Below are positions 25,328 through 33,015 of a stretch of 64,000 nt of DNA, piece by piece. Origin of the DNA: Pseudomonas sp. LBUM920. Lineage in GTDB: Bacteria; Pseudomonadota; Gammaproteobacteria; Pseudomonadales; Pseudomonadaceae. Both the position numbers and the translations under genes were made by a program. Within the stretch, counting starts at the first letter, position 1. Each line of letters opens with the position of its first letter. Under the pieces are notes generated by a model. That model saw only the letters and a program-made list of their open reading frames with translations. It searched no databases and was not told the origin of the DNA. The stretch covers positions 186,001 to 250,000 of the forward strand of contig NZ_CP027762.1 of the NCBI RefSeq assembly GCF_003852315.1, given 5' to 3'.

Positions 25328-25458
25328 GGGTTAGACCACGTTTTTCCGGTTTTCGTTTTTTAGAGTTCAGCAGAGTTGCTCTTTAAAAACATAATTTATT
25401 TTGTGACTTTTCTGTTGTTGTCGTCCTCGGAAGAATAGTGGTCTGACCCCTGTTTTTC
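25319..25458 (+). mobile_element. Short RAYT-type element derivative (copy G, about 140 bp)
   Basis: The left end GGAAATAGGGGTTAGACCAC and the leader with TGCTCTTTA (25377) run to about 25400. They are then joined to the right end AATAGTGGTCTGACCCCTG with no transposase codons left. It interrupts the deaminase cassette near its 3' end. Confidence 0.75.
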
Positions 25459-25459
25459 T

Positions 25460-25747
25460 CAGGGCGAGCTGTCAGGCTTTATAAGCCCGCATGCGGTTTA
25501 TAACGAATTAGGTAGCAGCACCGCGCAACGAGCCGAAGCTTACCGGTCTATATTCAATGATCGACTTTCACCTGGGCTGATAGAACAAATTCGATCTTCT
25601 ACAAACGGAAATTACGTTTTGGGCGATCAGAAGTTTGCGTCCGAGATCGCGCAGGCGTTAGGTAAAAGAGTTTCGCAGGGCGTGTCAGGACGCCCGAAAA
25701 GTGTCAGTTAAAAGAATAGAGGAATAGTGGTCTGACCCCTATTCCCC
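25460..25747 (+). pseudogene. 3' remnant of the RAYT transposase gene with the element right end
   Basis: From CAGGGCGAGCTGTCAGGC the sequence parallels codons from about 149 to the end of the intact transposase (GELSGFISPHAVYNELG), with few differences. It loses the last codons through a small deletion near 25700. The right terminus TAGTGGTCTGACCCCTATTCC-like follows. A further degenerate right end (GGGTCTGTCCCCTATTTCCC) lies at 25748-25770. The 5' half of the gene is absent. Confidence 0.8.
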
Positions 25748-25775
25748 TCAGGGTCTGTCCCCTATTTCCCTCAGC

Positions 25776-26429
25776 TCAAGGCGCGACGGTGGAGTAGTGC
25801 CCGTCGCGATCAGGGCGGCAGATGTTGGTTGAAACGGGCTGGGTTTCCTGGAAGGAGCCGGCGCCGCTGAGTGTTACCAGCTCGATAGAACACTTGGCGG
25901 AGTAGAAATTCTGCTTGTGGAATTCGATGCTTGCTTCGTAATCCTTTCCGGCCTCTGGGACGAACTGGATGGTAGGTGGGTAGCAGTAACCGTTTTCGGA
26001 TTTATACCCGATGTCGACCAGAACTGGCTGGTGGGCGGGGATGACGAATTCGTCGTAGCCCAGCCGGTCGGTTTTCACTGCTTCGGTGTGCGCGGTGGCG
26101 GGCATGCCGATCACGCGGTTTTGGTAGTCCTCGGCCTTCATGCCAAGTAGGTCGGCGGTGCGCCAGAGGATGTAGCTTTGTTTGGGATCATGGGCGCGAG
26201 TAGCAATGCTTCCCTGTAAGCGACCATTTTCTGGATGGTTGTAGTAGGCCTCACAGGTTTTACCGGGGACATAGATGGCGTACTTTTCCGGTGCAGAATA
26301 GATGCGGATGCGCGCGCTGGTAGTCGGATCGTACTTGGCCGCTTCAGCTTCGTTACGCAGGTTCGTCTTATCGTAGCTGGTGCACCCTATTAGAAGCAGT
26401 GCGCTTGCGGTGAGTGTGAGTAATTTCAT
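25776..26429 (-). CDS. Hypothetical lipoprotein (217 aa)
   Basis: The N-terminus MKLLTLTASALLLIGCTSYD is a lipoprotein signal with lipobox LIGC. The mature part contains four further cysteines (KTCEAYY, GYCYPP, SAKCSI, TNICRP), likely disulphide-bonded in the periplasm. I do not recognise the domain. It is transcribed on the minus strand toward the toxin array, and its stop lies only a few bases from the last element remnant. Composition returns to the GC-rich chromosomal norm, so it probably marks the right boundary of the accessory block. Confidence 0.75.
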   Translation of the reverse strand: MKLLTLTASALLLIGCTSYDKTNLRNEAEAAKYDPTTSARIRIYSAPEKYAIYVPGKTCEAYYNHPENGRLQGSIATRAHDPKQSYILWRTADLLGMKAEDYQNRVIGMPATAHTEAVKTDRLGYDEFVIPAHQPVLVDIGYKSENGYCYPPTIQFVPEAGKDYEASIEFHKQNFYSAKCSIELVTLSGAGSFQETQPVSTNICRPDRDGHYSTVAP

Positions 26430-26590
26430 CGTGTAACAACCCTCCTTGTCGTTTCTGTAATCAGCATCTATTTGATGCGAAAGACCTCGATCTTACATGT
26501 GCGAGTCTTCCGGCCCAATCTCTCAAGAAGGAAAAAGCCGCAGATTTATTTAATCTCGTTGGAGTGATTTTCTTCTCTACCACCCACATA
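26430..26590. other. Non-coding gap between the lipoprotein and the DUF3077-like gene
   Basis: This stretch contains the upstream region of the minus-strand lipoprotein, with GGAGGG near 26440 on the minus strand as its likely ribosome site, and otherwise AT-rich sequence with no gene seen. Confidence 0.4.
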
Positions 26591-26622
26591 CAAAACGGGC
26601 GACGTCTAAGCCGCCCGGCTTT
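26591..26622 (-). terminator. Likely Rho-independent terminator of the 89-aa gene
   Basis: On the minus strand GGGCGGCTTAGACGTCGCCC forms a hairpin followed by GTTTTG, 10 bp past the stop of the small gene at 26626. The T run is short, so strength is uncertain. Confidence 0.6.
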
Positions 26623-26625
26623 CAC

Positions 26626-26895
26626 TCAAGATGGATCGGCATTGAGTCTACGACCGATGACATCCAGCAAATCACACCCATCGCGCAACGGAATGGCCAA
26701 CAATTGGGCGAAGTCTTGAAGCACCACGGCATCGCTGCTGAGCTGTTCGCGAAAGGCCAGGTTTTCCAGCAGTTGGGTGACGGCGCGAATCCGGTACGCA
26801 GCGGCGTCGTGGAGCACGTCGAGGGGCGCACTGGTGTCGATAAGCAGAGCGGGGACGGTGCAGTCGTGGCCCGTTAGGGGCATGTATTGGTTCAT
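26626..26895 (-). CDS. Small DUF3077-like protein (89 aa)
   Basis: The protein (MNQYMPLTGHDCTVPALLID, then HDAAAYRIRAVTQLLENLAF) is a small helical soluble protein. It resembles the DUF3077/DUF6124 group that is abundant in fluorescent pseudomonads and of unknown function. It has no signal peptide and no catalytic motif. The gene stands alone behind a leader of more than 200 nt with strong secondary structure, and a hairpin terminator follows. The unit is therefore a self-contained promoter, structured leader, gene and terminator. The family name is from memory and is moderate in confidence. Confidence 0.65.
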   Translation of the reverse strand: MNQYMPLTGHDCTVPALLIDTSAPLDVLHDAAAYRIRAVTQLLENLAFREQLSSDAVVLQDFAQLLAIPLRDGCDLLDVIGRRLNADPS

Positions 26896-27128
26896 TTTCA
26901 GTACTCTGTTGGTGGATTAAGCCACCACGCATTCGTCGCCAAACGAATGGGTGGCAGCTGTACGCAGGTTGGCGAACCGGAACAGAGTAACCGGCAGACC
27001 CGAAGGTCTCCCGCGCACAGCCGCCATAACATGCACAGCTTTGCGGGTGCAAAAACACCTGCATGGAAGCGGGTTGCTTTTGCACTCTGTTGTCAGGTCG
27101 CCAAACCTGATCGCCATATGGGCGACGG
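26896..27128 (-). ncRNA. Long structured 5' leader upstream of the 89-aa gene
   Basis: On the minus strand the outer stem pairs 27014-27025 with 26953-26964 (12 bp including G-U pairs). Inside it are an AGACC-TTCG-GGTCT hairpin (26996-27009), a CCGG/CCGG stem (26991-26994 with 26977-26980) and an overlapping GGTT-CGCC-AACC hairpin (26967-26978); these last two may be alternatives. Further upstream lie TCAGGTTTGGCGACCTGA (27092-27109) and a GTGCAAAA/TTTTGCAC stem (27047-27085). The density of GNRA/UUCG-like hairpins suggests a regulatory RNA or cis-acting leader. A function is not assigned. Confidence 0.55.
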
Positions 27129-27132
27129 GCCG

Positions 27133-27162
27133 GACTATAAGCCCCGCACCCAAACCCACGCA
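27133..27162 (-). promoter_or_regulatory. Sigma-70 type promoter for the structured leader
   Basis: On the minus strand TTGCGT (27157-27162) and TATAGT (27133-27138) are separated by 18 bp. Transcription would begin near 27126, just before the first hairpin of the leader. Confidence 0.55.
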
Positions 27163-27565
27163 AGGCATCAACGCCCTGACTCAAACCCCTGCGTCCTATC
27201 CCTAACCCCCACCTACGCCAACGCTTCCCGCCGTCTGCTCACGGGTATTACGCAAATCCCCAGTCGTTTCGGGAAGCGTCCCACCGCAAAAGGAACCATC
27301 TCCCTCAAACCCAGGTCTTTACCCCGCCCACCCGCAACCGGTAGGGCTGCATGGACTGCAGCGTTTTCAAAATACATTAAGGATTAATGTGAACCTCACC
27401 TCCCCAACCCCTTTTCTGCCACCACCGGCTGCGGTGCGTTTGCTCGCGCCTGCGTTTCAGAAAGGCGCCTTGGGAGCATGCACTCGGATCAAGTGATCCT
27501 TCGCTCAGCACACCTACGGCCGCCGGGCTTATTGGCGGCTTTGACTGTAGTTCATGGAGTTTGAA
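27163..27565. other. Gap of about 400 bp before the autotransporter gene
   Basis: No gene is evident. An AT-rich spot near 27370-27390 (AATACATTAAGGATTAATG) may carry promoter elements. A GCCGCCGGGCTTATTGGCGGC hairpin-like segment lies at 27519-27540, close upstream of the start. The intervening sequence is C-rich and otherwise featureless. Confidence 0.4.
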
Positions 27566-30136
27566 ATGAAGCGTAAGCCGTTCCAGAAAACCCTGTTGGC
27601 CTTGATGGTCAGCACAGGCGCCGCGCACGTTGCTGCGGTGGAATTTGACGTCAGCAGCGGCCAGAACAAGTGGAAAGGCCAGGTGTTCAACGAGCCTGTG
27701 ACCTTGGTCGGTTCGCGCAATGTGGTGGCCACCCAGCGTTATGTCGATGGGGCGAGTGTTGCCGAGACCGATATTCAGGGCTCGCTGATCAACCGCGCCG
27801 ACTACACCATCGATGGCAGTGGCCTCAACATTCGCGGGTTCGTGGTGGATGGTGCGATTGACTCAGATCTCAGAGCCCGTGGCGGCATTATCACCGGCGA
27901 TGTGGTTCAGTCCGGTGTGATCAGGCTGACCAACCAGACCTGGGCCGAAGGGTTTGAGGTAGGCGCCGCCACCGTCGGCGGCAACGTGATCAACACTGGC
28001 ACCATCATCACCGTCGACGTGCCGGGTTCCGGCCCCGAGAGCGACGGCGAGGGGATCTACCTCAACGGCACCACCGTAGGCGGCGATGTCGTCAACTCCG
28101 GCCTGGTGGACGTGACGTCCTACTACGGCTTCGGCCTGATCCTGGACACCCACAACAATTTGCCGGTGACCGTCGGCGGCAAGATTCTCAACTCCGGCAC
28201 TATTCGCGTCACCGGTGAAGAGGCGCTGGGCATTGAGGTTGAAACCGACACCAGTGACCTGCGCATTGAAAACAGCGGGTTGGTGACGGTCAATGGCGGC
28301 CTTGCCAGAGCGGTGCGGTTCGACTCCGGTACTTACGACTATCTGCTCAACACCGGCACCCTCGAAGCCAATGGCGCCAACGCGGTCGCTGTCAGCCTGC
28401 GGGGCGCGACCTTTACCTTGAACCCACAGACGGGCGCGCGCGGCATCGTCAACCGTGGCCTGATCAAGGCCGACAGCACGGCGATCCTGGTGGACGCGCG
28501 GTACCAAACCTCGCCTTTTGAAATCAACCAGCAAGCCGGCGAGATCCGCAGTAACGCCGGCACCGCCATCGACGCCGCCAACCTCGCCACGCTGAACTGG
28601 ACCGGCGGCAAAATCACCGGCGACCTGCTCAACTTGAGCGCGGTGAATGTCGCAGGCCAGGCTGATTTCGTCGGCCAGCGCATCATCGCGCCGGTCTCGG
28701 TCAACGCCGGTTCGTTGAACCTCTCTGCGCCGGGCACCACGATCACTGGCGACCTCAACGTCGCCAGCGGCGCGGGCATTGATATGCACTTGGCCGACAG
28801 CGTGGTGCCGACCACGCCGTACCTGACGGTCAACGGCACGGCCAATTTTGCCCAGGCCTCAAAGCTGACCGTGAGCGCCAACCCTGGCGACTTCACCCGC
28901 ACCAACAACGGCACCCAGTACACACTGCTGCAAGCCAGCAGCGTGCAAAACAACGGGCTGTCTGTTGCCAGTTCTTCATCGCTGCTCAACGTGCTCAGCT
29001 ACTCGGCGGATGCCCAAACGGTCAAGGCTGTCGTTGCGGTTAAAGACAACCAGCAAGTGCAGCAGGAACTTACCGGTGCGGGTGCCACCGCCGCAGCGGC
29101 GACGGCGGTCAATACCTTCAAGAACGAGGTGCTCGGCGGGCTGAACCAGAACGACCCCGTGTTCCAGTCCCTCGCCAACGCCGGTACTGCGCAACAGCTT
29201 GCTCAGGTGAGCGAGCAGCTCAAGCCAGACGTCAACCGTGGCGCGCTGGATGTGGCCTTGTCGGGTCAAACCGTGATCAACGGCGCGATCTTCAACCGCC
29301 TCACTGATCAGCGCGAAGGCCATCAAACCGGCGGCGTGTGGGTGCAAGGCCTGAGCAGCAACATGGACCAGGACGGCCGTGGCGGCAACAACGGCTACTC
29401 GGCCAACAGCAGCGGCATGGCGGTGGGTGTGGACGGTCGCTTGAACGACACCACCCGCTTGGGCGTGGCCTACAGCTACCTCAACTCCAACATCCATTCC
29501 GACCTGGGCAACAAGACTGACGTCGAGGGCCACGCGCTGTCGCTGTATGGCAACTGGGCGCTGCAAAACTGGTTTGTCGACGGCAGCCTCAGCTACGGCC
29601 ACAACGACAACGACAGCAAACGTCATGTGGCAGGCACCACGGCCAAGGGCAGCTACGACAGTAATGTATTGGCGGCCAGTGTGATCGGCGGTTATAGCTT
29701 CAAGCCGTCGCAGGCGGTGGTGATCGAGCCGCGCGTGGCGGCGCGTTATGCCAACGTGCGCATGGATGGCTACGACGAGAAGGGCTCTTCGGCAGCGCTG
29801 AGCACCCGCTCGCAACGCTATGAAGTGGGTGAGCTGGGCGCCGGCCTGCGGTTGGCAGGCAACCTGCCGATGGGTGCTGGCAAGCTGCAACCGGAAGCAA
29901 CCCTGATGGCCTATCACGACCTGATGGGCGATCGCGTCGCGCAAACCTCCAGCTTCGTGGCGGGTGGCTCGCCATTCACCGTCACCGGCGCTTCGGTGGC
30001 GCGTGACAGTTATGAAGCCAGCGTGGGCGTGAACTACCAGGTGTCGGACTTTACCGTGGGCGCCAGCTACACCCGCCAGGCGCGCAGCGGGTTTGACGCC
30101 GATGGCGTAATGCTCAAGGCGCGGTATGCGTTCTAA
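27566..30136 (+). CDS. Autotransporter (type Va) with beta-helical passenger
   Basis: This 856-residue protein has a signal peptide (MKRKPFQKTLLALMVSTGAA). The passenger shows repeated turns such as GGNVINTGTI, GGDVVNSGLV and GGKILNSGTIRV, a beta-helix pattern. From about residue 585 an autotransporter beta domain begins (GVWVQGLSSNMDQDG, GVAYSYLNSN, VDGSLSYGHNDN) and ends LKARYAF with the terminal Phe required for outer-membrane insertion. ATG 27566 is preferred over 27554 because GGAG lies six bases upstream of it. It would present its passenger at the cell surface, probably in adhesion; no protease triad or esterase motif was seen. Confidence 0.9.
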   Translation: MKRKPFQKTLLALMVSTGAAHVAAVEFDVSSGQNKWKGQVFNEPVTLVGSRNVVATQRYVDGASVAETDIQGSLINRADYTIDGSGLNIRGFVVDGAIDSDLRARGGIITGDVVQSGVIRLTNQTWAEGFEVGAATVGGNVINTGTIITVDVPGSGPESDGEGIYLNGTTVGGDVVNSGLVDVTSYYGFGLILDTHNNLPVTVGGKILNSGTIRVTGEEALGIEVETDTSDLRIENSGLVTVNGGLARAVRFDSGTYDYLLNTGTLEANGANAVAVSLRGATFTLNPQTGARGIVNRGLIKADSTAILVDARYQTSPFEINQQAGEIRSNAGTAIDAANLATLNWTGGKITGDLLNLSAVNVAGQADFVGQRIIAPVSVNAGSLNLSAPGTTITGDLNVASGAGIDMHLADSVVPTTPYLTVNGTANFAQASKLTVSANPGDFTRTNNGTQYTLLQASSVQNNGLSVASSSSLLNVLSYSADAQTVKAVVAVKDNQQVQQELTGAGATAAAATAVNTFKNEVLGGLNQNDPVFQSLANAGTAQQLAQVSEQLKPDVNRGALDVALSGQTVINGAIFNRLTDQREGHQTGGVWVQGLSSNMDQDGRGGNNGYSANSSGMAVGVDGRLNDTTRLGVAYSYLNSNIHSDLGNKTDVEGHALSLYGNWALQNWFVDGSLSYGHNDNDSKRHVAGTTAKGSYDSNVLAASVIGGYSFKPSQAVVIEPRVAARYANVRMDGYDEKGSSAALSTRSQRYEVGELGAGLRLAGNLPMGAGKLQPEATLMAYHDLMGDRVAQTSSFVAGGSPFTVTGASVARDSYEASVGVNYQVSDFTVGASYTRQARSGFDADGVMLKARYAF

Positions 30137-30152
30137 GCCAACACCTTAACCC

Positions 30153-30242
30153 TGTGGGAGCGGGCTTGCCCGCGATAGCGGTAGATCAGTCGATACTTGA
30201 GGTGACTGAAACACCGCCTTCGCCAGCAGGCCCGTTCCCGCA
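30153..30242. repeat. REP sequence with an imperfect partner
   Basis: TGTGGGAGCGGGCTTGCCCG lies 17 bp after the autotransporter stop. A degenerate inverted arm (CAGGCCCGTTCCCGCAT) follows near 30222. It lies between two convergent genes and could act as a shared transcription end. Confidence 0.7.
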
Positions 30243-30274
30243 TGTGGATTTGAGTACGCGGGCGCGTTCTGCTG

Positions 30275-30862
30275 TCAGAACAGCTTGCGCTGCACCGCCT
30301 CGTCCAGTGTGCTGCGCGTCAGCGCTTCAACCACTTCACCCGTGTTCGCCTGGAACGGGATGCCCAGGATCAGCACCAGGTGCATCCAGGTGCGCACGGA
30401 TTCGCTTTTGCTGACCCGGCCCAATTCTTTGCCGTCCTTGTCCTTGAACACCGTTTCCATCGTGAAGGTGTTTTTCGCCGTGGACGGAATAATAAAAAAG
30501 GTGACACCGGTAATGATCGCCGAGGCCATGCTGAACTGTTCGTTGTTATACAGCTTGGCGTCGGCGTAAATGTCCGAGTCCACTTTGTCAGTGCTTACCC
30601 GCGCAAAGCGGTTGGACTGGCGGAAGGCATCCGCAACAGCTTTTTCCCACAGCGCTGCCGGGGCGCCGGCGGCGGCGTTGGCGGGGCCGCCGTTGACCTG
30701 GTTCAGCGCTGTGGTGCGCACGAATGCGCTGGGTTTCTGCGCTGGCGCGTTGGCGGTCGGCGGCCAGGTCTGCACCGGTGGCAGTTCGTGTTGCGAGTAG
30801 GACACGCAACCGCTCAGCAAGATCGCGGCGAGGACCAGGCTGTGCTTGATCAATCCTTTCAT
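30275..30862 (-). CDS. Hypothetical lipoprotein (195 aa)
   Basis: The N-terminus MKGLIKHSLVLAAILLSGCV is a lipoprotein signal (lipobox LSGC). The mature protein has a Pro-rich linker, then WEKAVADAFRQSNRFARVST and a hydrophobic segment MASAIITGVTFFIIPST. The C-terminus is helical. The pattern of an adenylate of residues that builds a small alpha/beta envelope lipoprotein is shared with the next gene upstream, 16 bp away on the same strand. The two are probably an operon. I cannot assign a molecular function. Confidence 0.75.
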   Translation of the reverse strand: MKGLIKHSLVLAAILLSGCVSYSQHELPPVQTWPPTANAPAQKPSAFVRTTALNQVNGGPANAAAGAPAALWEKAVADAFRQSNRFARVSTDKVDSDIYADAKLYNNEQFSMASAIITGVTFFIIPSTAKNTFTMETVFKDKDGKELGRVSKSESVRTWMHLVLILGIPFQANTGEVVEALTRSTLDEAVQRKLF

Positions 30863-30878
30863 GTGTTGCTCCTTGAAT

Positions 30879-31490
30879 TCAGGGTTTGGCCAGTTTGGCG
30901 GTAGCGGTGTCGAGCAGTTGCGCGACCAGTTTGTTCAGCTGCTGGGCACCCATCGACGGTGCCCAGTATTCGCCGCCATACAGACCGACGTTGTGTTCGA
31001 ACTTGAGCGCTTGCTCGGCCGTGGCCAGTTCTTTGCCGTTGCGGTCGACGATCACCAGGTTGCCGGCCACGTCGAAGCTGTCGACGTAGATTGGCCCGTT
31101 GACCCAGATCCAGATCGTCAGCGTCAGCAGTGCGCCGGGTATGTAGGCCGGGTGCGGTGCGCGATGGCCCTTGAGCGAGGTCATGTTGAATTTGAGCACC
31201 ACGTCGTTTTCTTCCAGACGCGTGGGGTACTCGGTGACCTGCTTGAAGTAACCTGCCGCGCGCACGTACTGGTTGAGCTGGGCCGTGAGCGAGCGGCTGA
31301 TCGCAGTTTTGTTGGCCTCGTTGACGTCGGCGGCGTTCACCGTCACGTCAGCGATTTGTGCACTGCGCGGGCTGCTGGCGGCAGCCGGGTGGAGCGGGGC
31401 ACCGATGGGGCCGGTGACGGTGTAGGAGACGCAGCCGGTCATCGACAGCGTCGCGATCAGGGCCGCAGCCCTCAGGAGGGTGTTCAACAC
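30879..31490 (-). CDS. Hypothetical lipoprotein (203 aa)
   Basis: The protein has a lipoprotein signal with lipobox MTGC (MLNTLLRAAALIATLSMTGC). The mature part includes AISRSLTAQLNQYVRAAGYF and a membrane-like stretch GALLTLTIWIWVNGPIYVDS. It lies first in a two-gene minus-strand operon with the lipoprotein at 30275. Both contain a helix-rich N-terminal region and one hydrophobic stretch, suggesting that they are distant relatives. Function unknown. Confidence 0.75.
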   Translation of the reverse strand: MLNTLLRAAALIATLSMTGCVSYTVTGPIGAPLHPAAASSPRSAQIADVTVNAADVNEANKTAISRSLTAQLNQYVRAAGYFKQVTEYPTRLEENDVVLKFNMTSLKGHRAPHPAYIPGALLTLTIWIWVNGPIYVDSFDVAGNLVIVDRNGKELATAEQALKFEHNVGLYGGEYWAPSMGAQQLNKLVAQLLDTATAKLAKP

Positions 31491-31688
31491 GCAATATCCC
31501 TATTTAATGAGCAAGCCAAGCCAGTGTCTCGACCGGTGGCTGTGTAACTTGAGGTGGGCGCGCAGCTTAGCAGGCTGCCGTTGGGCGGCGAACTTCACTG
31601 TGGCGGCAAAACCGCTTGAGTACATCGGGCAACCCCGTAAAATGCCGCGGCACTGGCTACATCGCATTTTTCAAGGACGAATCAAGCA
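31491..31688. other. Divergent intergenic region
   Basis: This 198 bp region separates a minus-strand lipoprotein operon from plus-strand lipoprotein genes and must carry both promoters. No specific operator was recognised. Confidence 0.35.
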
Positions 31689-31853
31689 ATGCGCACTTCT
31701 GTTTTTCTCCCCGTCACCTGCCTGATGGCTGGCTGCACTTTCCAGTCGGACCGCTGCGCGCCGGCCATCCTTGCCAAAACACCTACCTGCTGGCCCGACA
31801 CGTTTGATGTTGAGGTGCTCGGCAAGGTCGCGCGTTTTTTCAGCAAGTTCTGA
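31689..31853 (+). CDS. Small lipoprotein (54 aa)
   Basis: ATG 31689 opens a 54-codon frame, MRTSVFLPVTCLMAGCTFQS, with a lipobox MAGC and a short mature part that is Cys-containing and ends VARFFSKF. AAGGA lies about a dozen bases upstream. It precedes the CsgG-like gene by 89 bp in the same direction. Its size is below usual gene-calling limits, but the lipoprotein signal and ribosome site support a real gene. Function unknown. Confidence 0.5.
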   Translation: MRTSVFLPVTCLMAGCTFQSDRCAPAILAKTPTCWPDTFDVEVLGKVARFFSKF

Positions 31854-31942
31854 TCGCCGCGACCGCGTAGTTGACGTACACAACAGTCCCTCCCGCGGGT
31901 TCACCCGCTGCAACCGCGGACCTCTCACCCTAGGAGCACCCT

Positions 31943-32623
31943 GTGAAAACACTGTCCAAAATCCTGCTGTCTGGCCTCACCGCCGCAGCGCTGCTGACCG
32001 TGGCCGGTTGCGCCACGGAGAGCAACCGCGCGATGCCGGTGGAGCAAGTCGCCAGCGCCAACGTCGCCTACTCCGGCGTGCGTGTGCCGATTGCCGTGGG
32101 CAAGTTCGATAACCGCTCCAGCTACATGCGCGGCATCTTCTCCGATGGCGTCGACCGCCTCGGTGGCCAGGCCAAGACCATCCTGATCACCCACTTGCAG
32201 CAGACCAACCGCTTCAGCGTACTGGACCGCGACAACATGGGCGAAATCTCCCAGGAAGCCGCGATCAAAGGCACCGTACAAAAGCTTAAAGGTGCTGACT
32301 ACGTAGTGACCGGCGATGTGACCGAGTTCGGCCGCAAAGAGACCGGCGACCGCCAGCTGTTCGGCATCCTCGGTCGTGGCAAAACTCAAGTGGCTTACGC
32401 CAAAGTCGCGCTGAACATCGTCAACATCAGTACGTCGGAAGTGGTGTATTCCACCCAGGGCGCCGGTGAATACGCCCTGTCCAACCGTGAAGTCATCGGC
32501 TTTGGCGGCACCGCCAGCTACGACTCCACCCTTAATGGCAAGGTCCTGGACCTGGCCATGCGCGAAGCCATCAACCGCCTCGTCGACGGCATCAACGCTG
32601 GCGCCTGGAACCCGCGCAACTGA
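31943..32623 (+). CDS. CsgG/HfaB-family outer-membrane lipoprotein
   Basis: The signal MKTLSKILLSGLTAAALLTV ends in a lipobox (VAGC). The mature protein shows the CsgG core: VGKFDNRSSYMRGIFSDG, then GGQAKTILITHLQQTNRFSV, GADYVVTGDVTEFGRK and AYAKVALNIVNISTSEVVYS. CsgG-family proteins form outer-membrane pores or scaffold complexes. This branch, followed by DUF4810 and DUF799 lipoproteins, is distinct from the curli export system, and no curli subunit genes are nearby. It is first of three tightly spaced genes (29 bp, then a 4 bp overlap). Confidence 0.85.
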   Translation: MKTLSKILLSGLTAAALLTVAGCATESNRAMPVEQVASANVAYSGVRVPIAVGKFDNRSSYMRGIFSDGVDRLGGQAKTILITHLQQTNRFSVLDRDNMGEISQEAAIKGTVQKLKGADYVVTGDVTEFGRKETGDRQLFGILGRGKTQVAYAKVALNIVNISTSEVVYSTQGAGEYALSNREVIGFGGTASYDSTLNGKVLDLAMREAINRLVDGINAGAWNPRN

Positions 32624-32652
32624 TCAGCAGCACCTCAAGGAGCAGTACACGG

Positions 32653-33015
32653 ATGAGCAAGGCAGTGAAGTTGGCGCTGATGCTGACAACAATCGCGACG
32701 GTCGCCGGGTGCCAAACGGCGCCCCAACCCCTGTATCAGTGGGAAAGCTACCAGCCGCAGGTTTATGAGTACTTCAAGGGCGAGCCCAAGGAAGCGCAGG
32801 TTGAGGCGCTGGAGCGCGATCTGCAAAAGATCAACGCCAGTGGCCGCAAGGCGCCGCCGGGTTACCACGCCCACCTGGGCATGCTGTACATGACCATGGG
32901 CAAGGATGACCAGATGGTGCAGGAGTTTCGCACCGAGAAGGCACTGTTCCCCGAGTCTGCTTCCTACATGGACTTTCTGCTGAAAAACGCCAAGACCGGA
33001 GTCGCCACCAAATGA
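32653..33015 (+). CDS. DUF4810 lipoprotein (120 aa)
   Basis: The lipoprotein has a signal and lipobox VAGC. LYQWESYQPQVYEYFKGEPK and AHLGMLYMTMGKDDQMVQEF resemble DUF4810, a TPR-like small lipoprotein consistently found between CsgG-like and DUF799 genes. Its ATG follows a GGAG ribosome site, and it overlaps the next gene by 4 bp (ATGA), so translation is coupled. The set likely forms an outer-membrane complex. Confidence 0.85.
   Translation: MSKAVKLALMLTTIATVAGCQTAPQPLYQWESYQPQVYEYFKGEPKEAQVEALERDLQKINASGRKAPPGYHAHLGMLYMTMGKDDQMVQEFRTEKALFPESASYMDFLLKNAKTGVATK

Noticed and set aside
26672..27184. A 170-codon minus-strand frame through the structured leader.
   Set aside because: It overlaps the promoter and hairpins and runs out of frame into the 89-aa gene; no domain is seen.
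26672..27387. Whether the C-rich region near 27180-27400 hides a plus-strand gene of 166 codons.
   Set aside because: It runs through the leader promoter on the other strand and has no domain, signal peptide or ribosome site.
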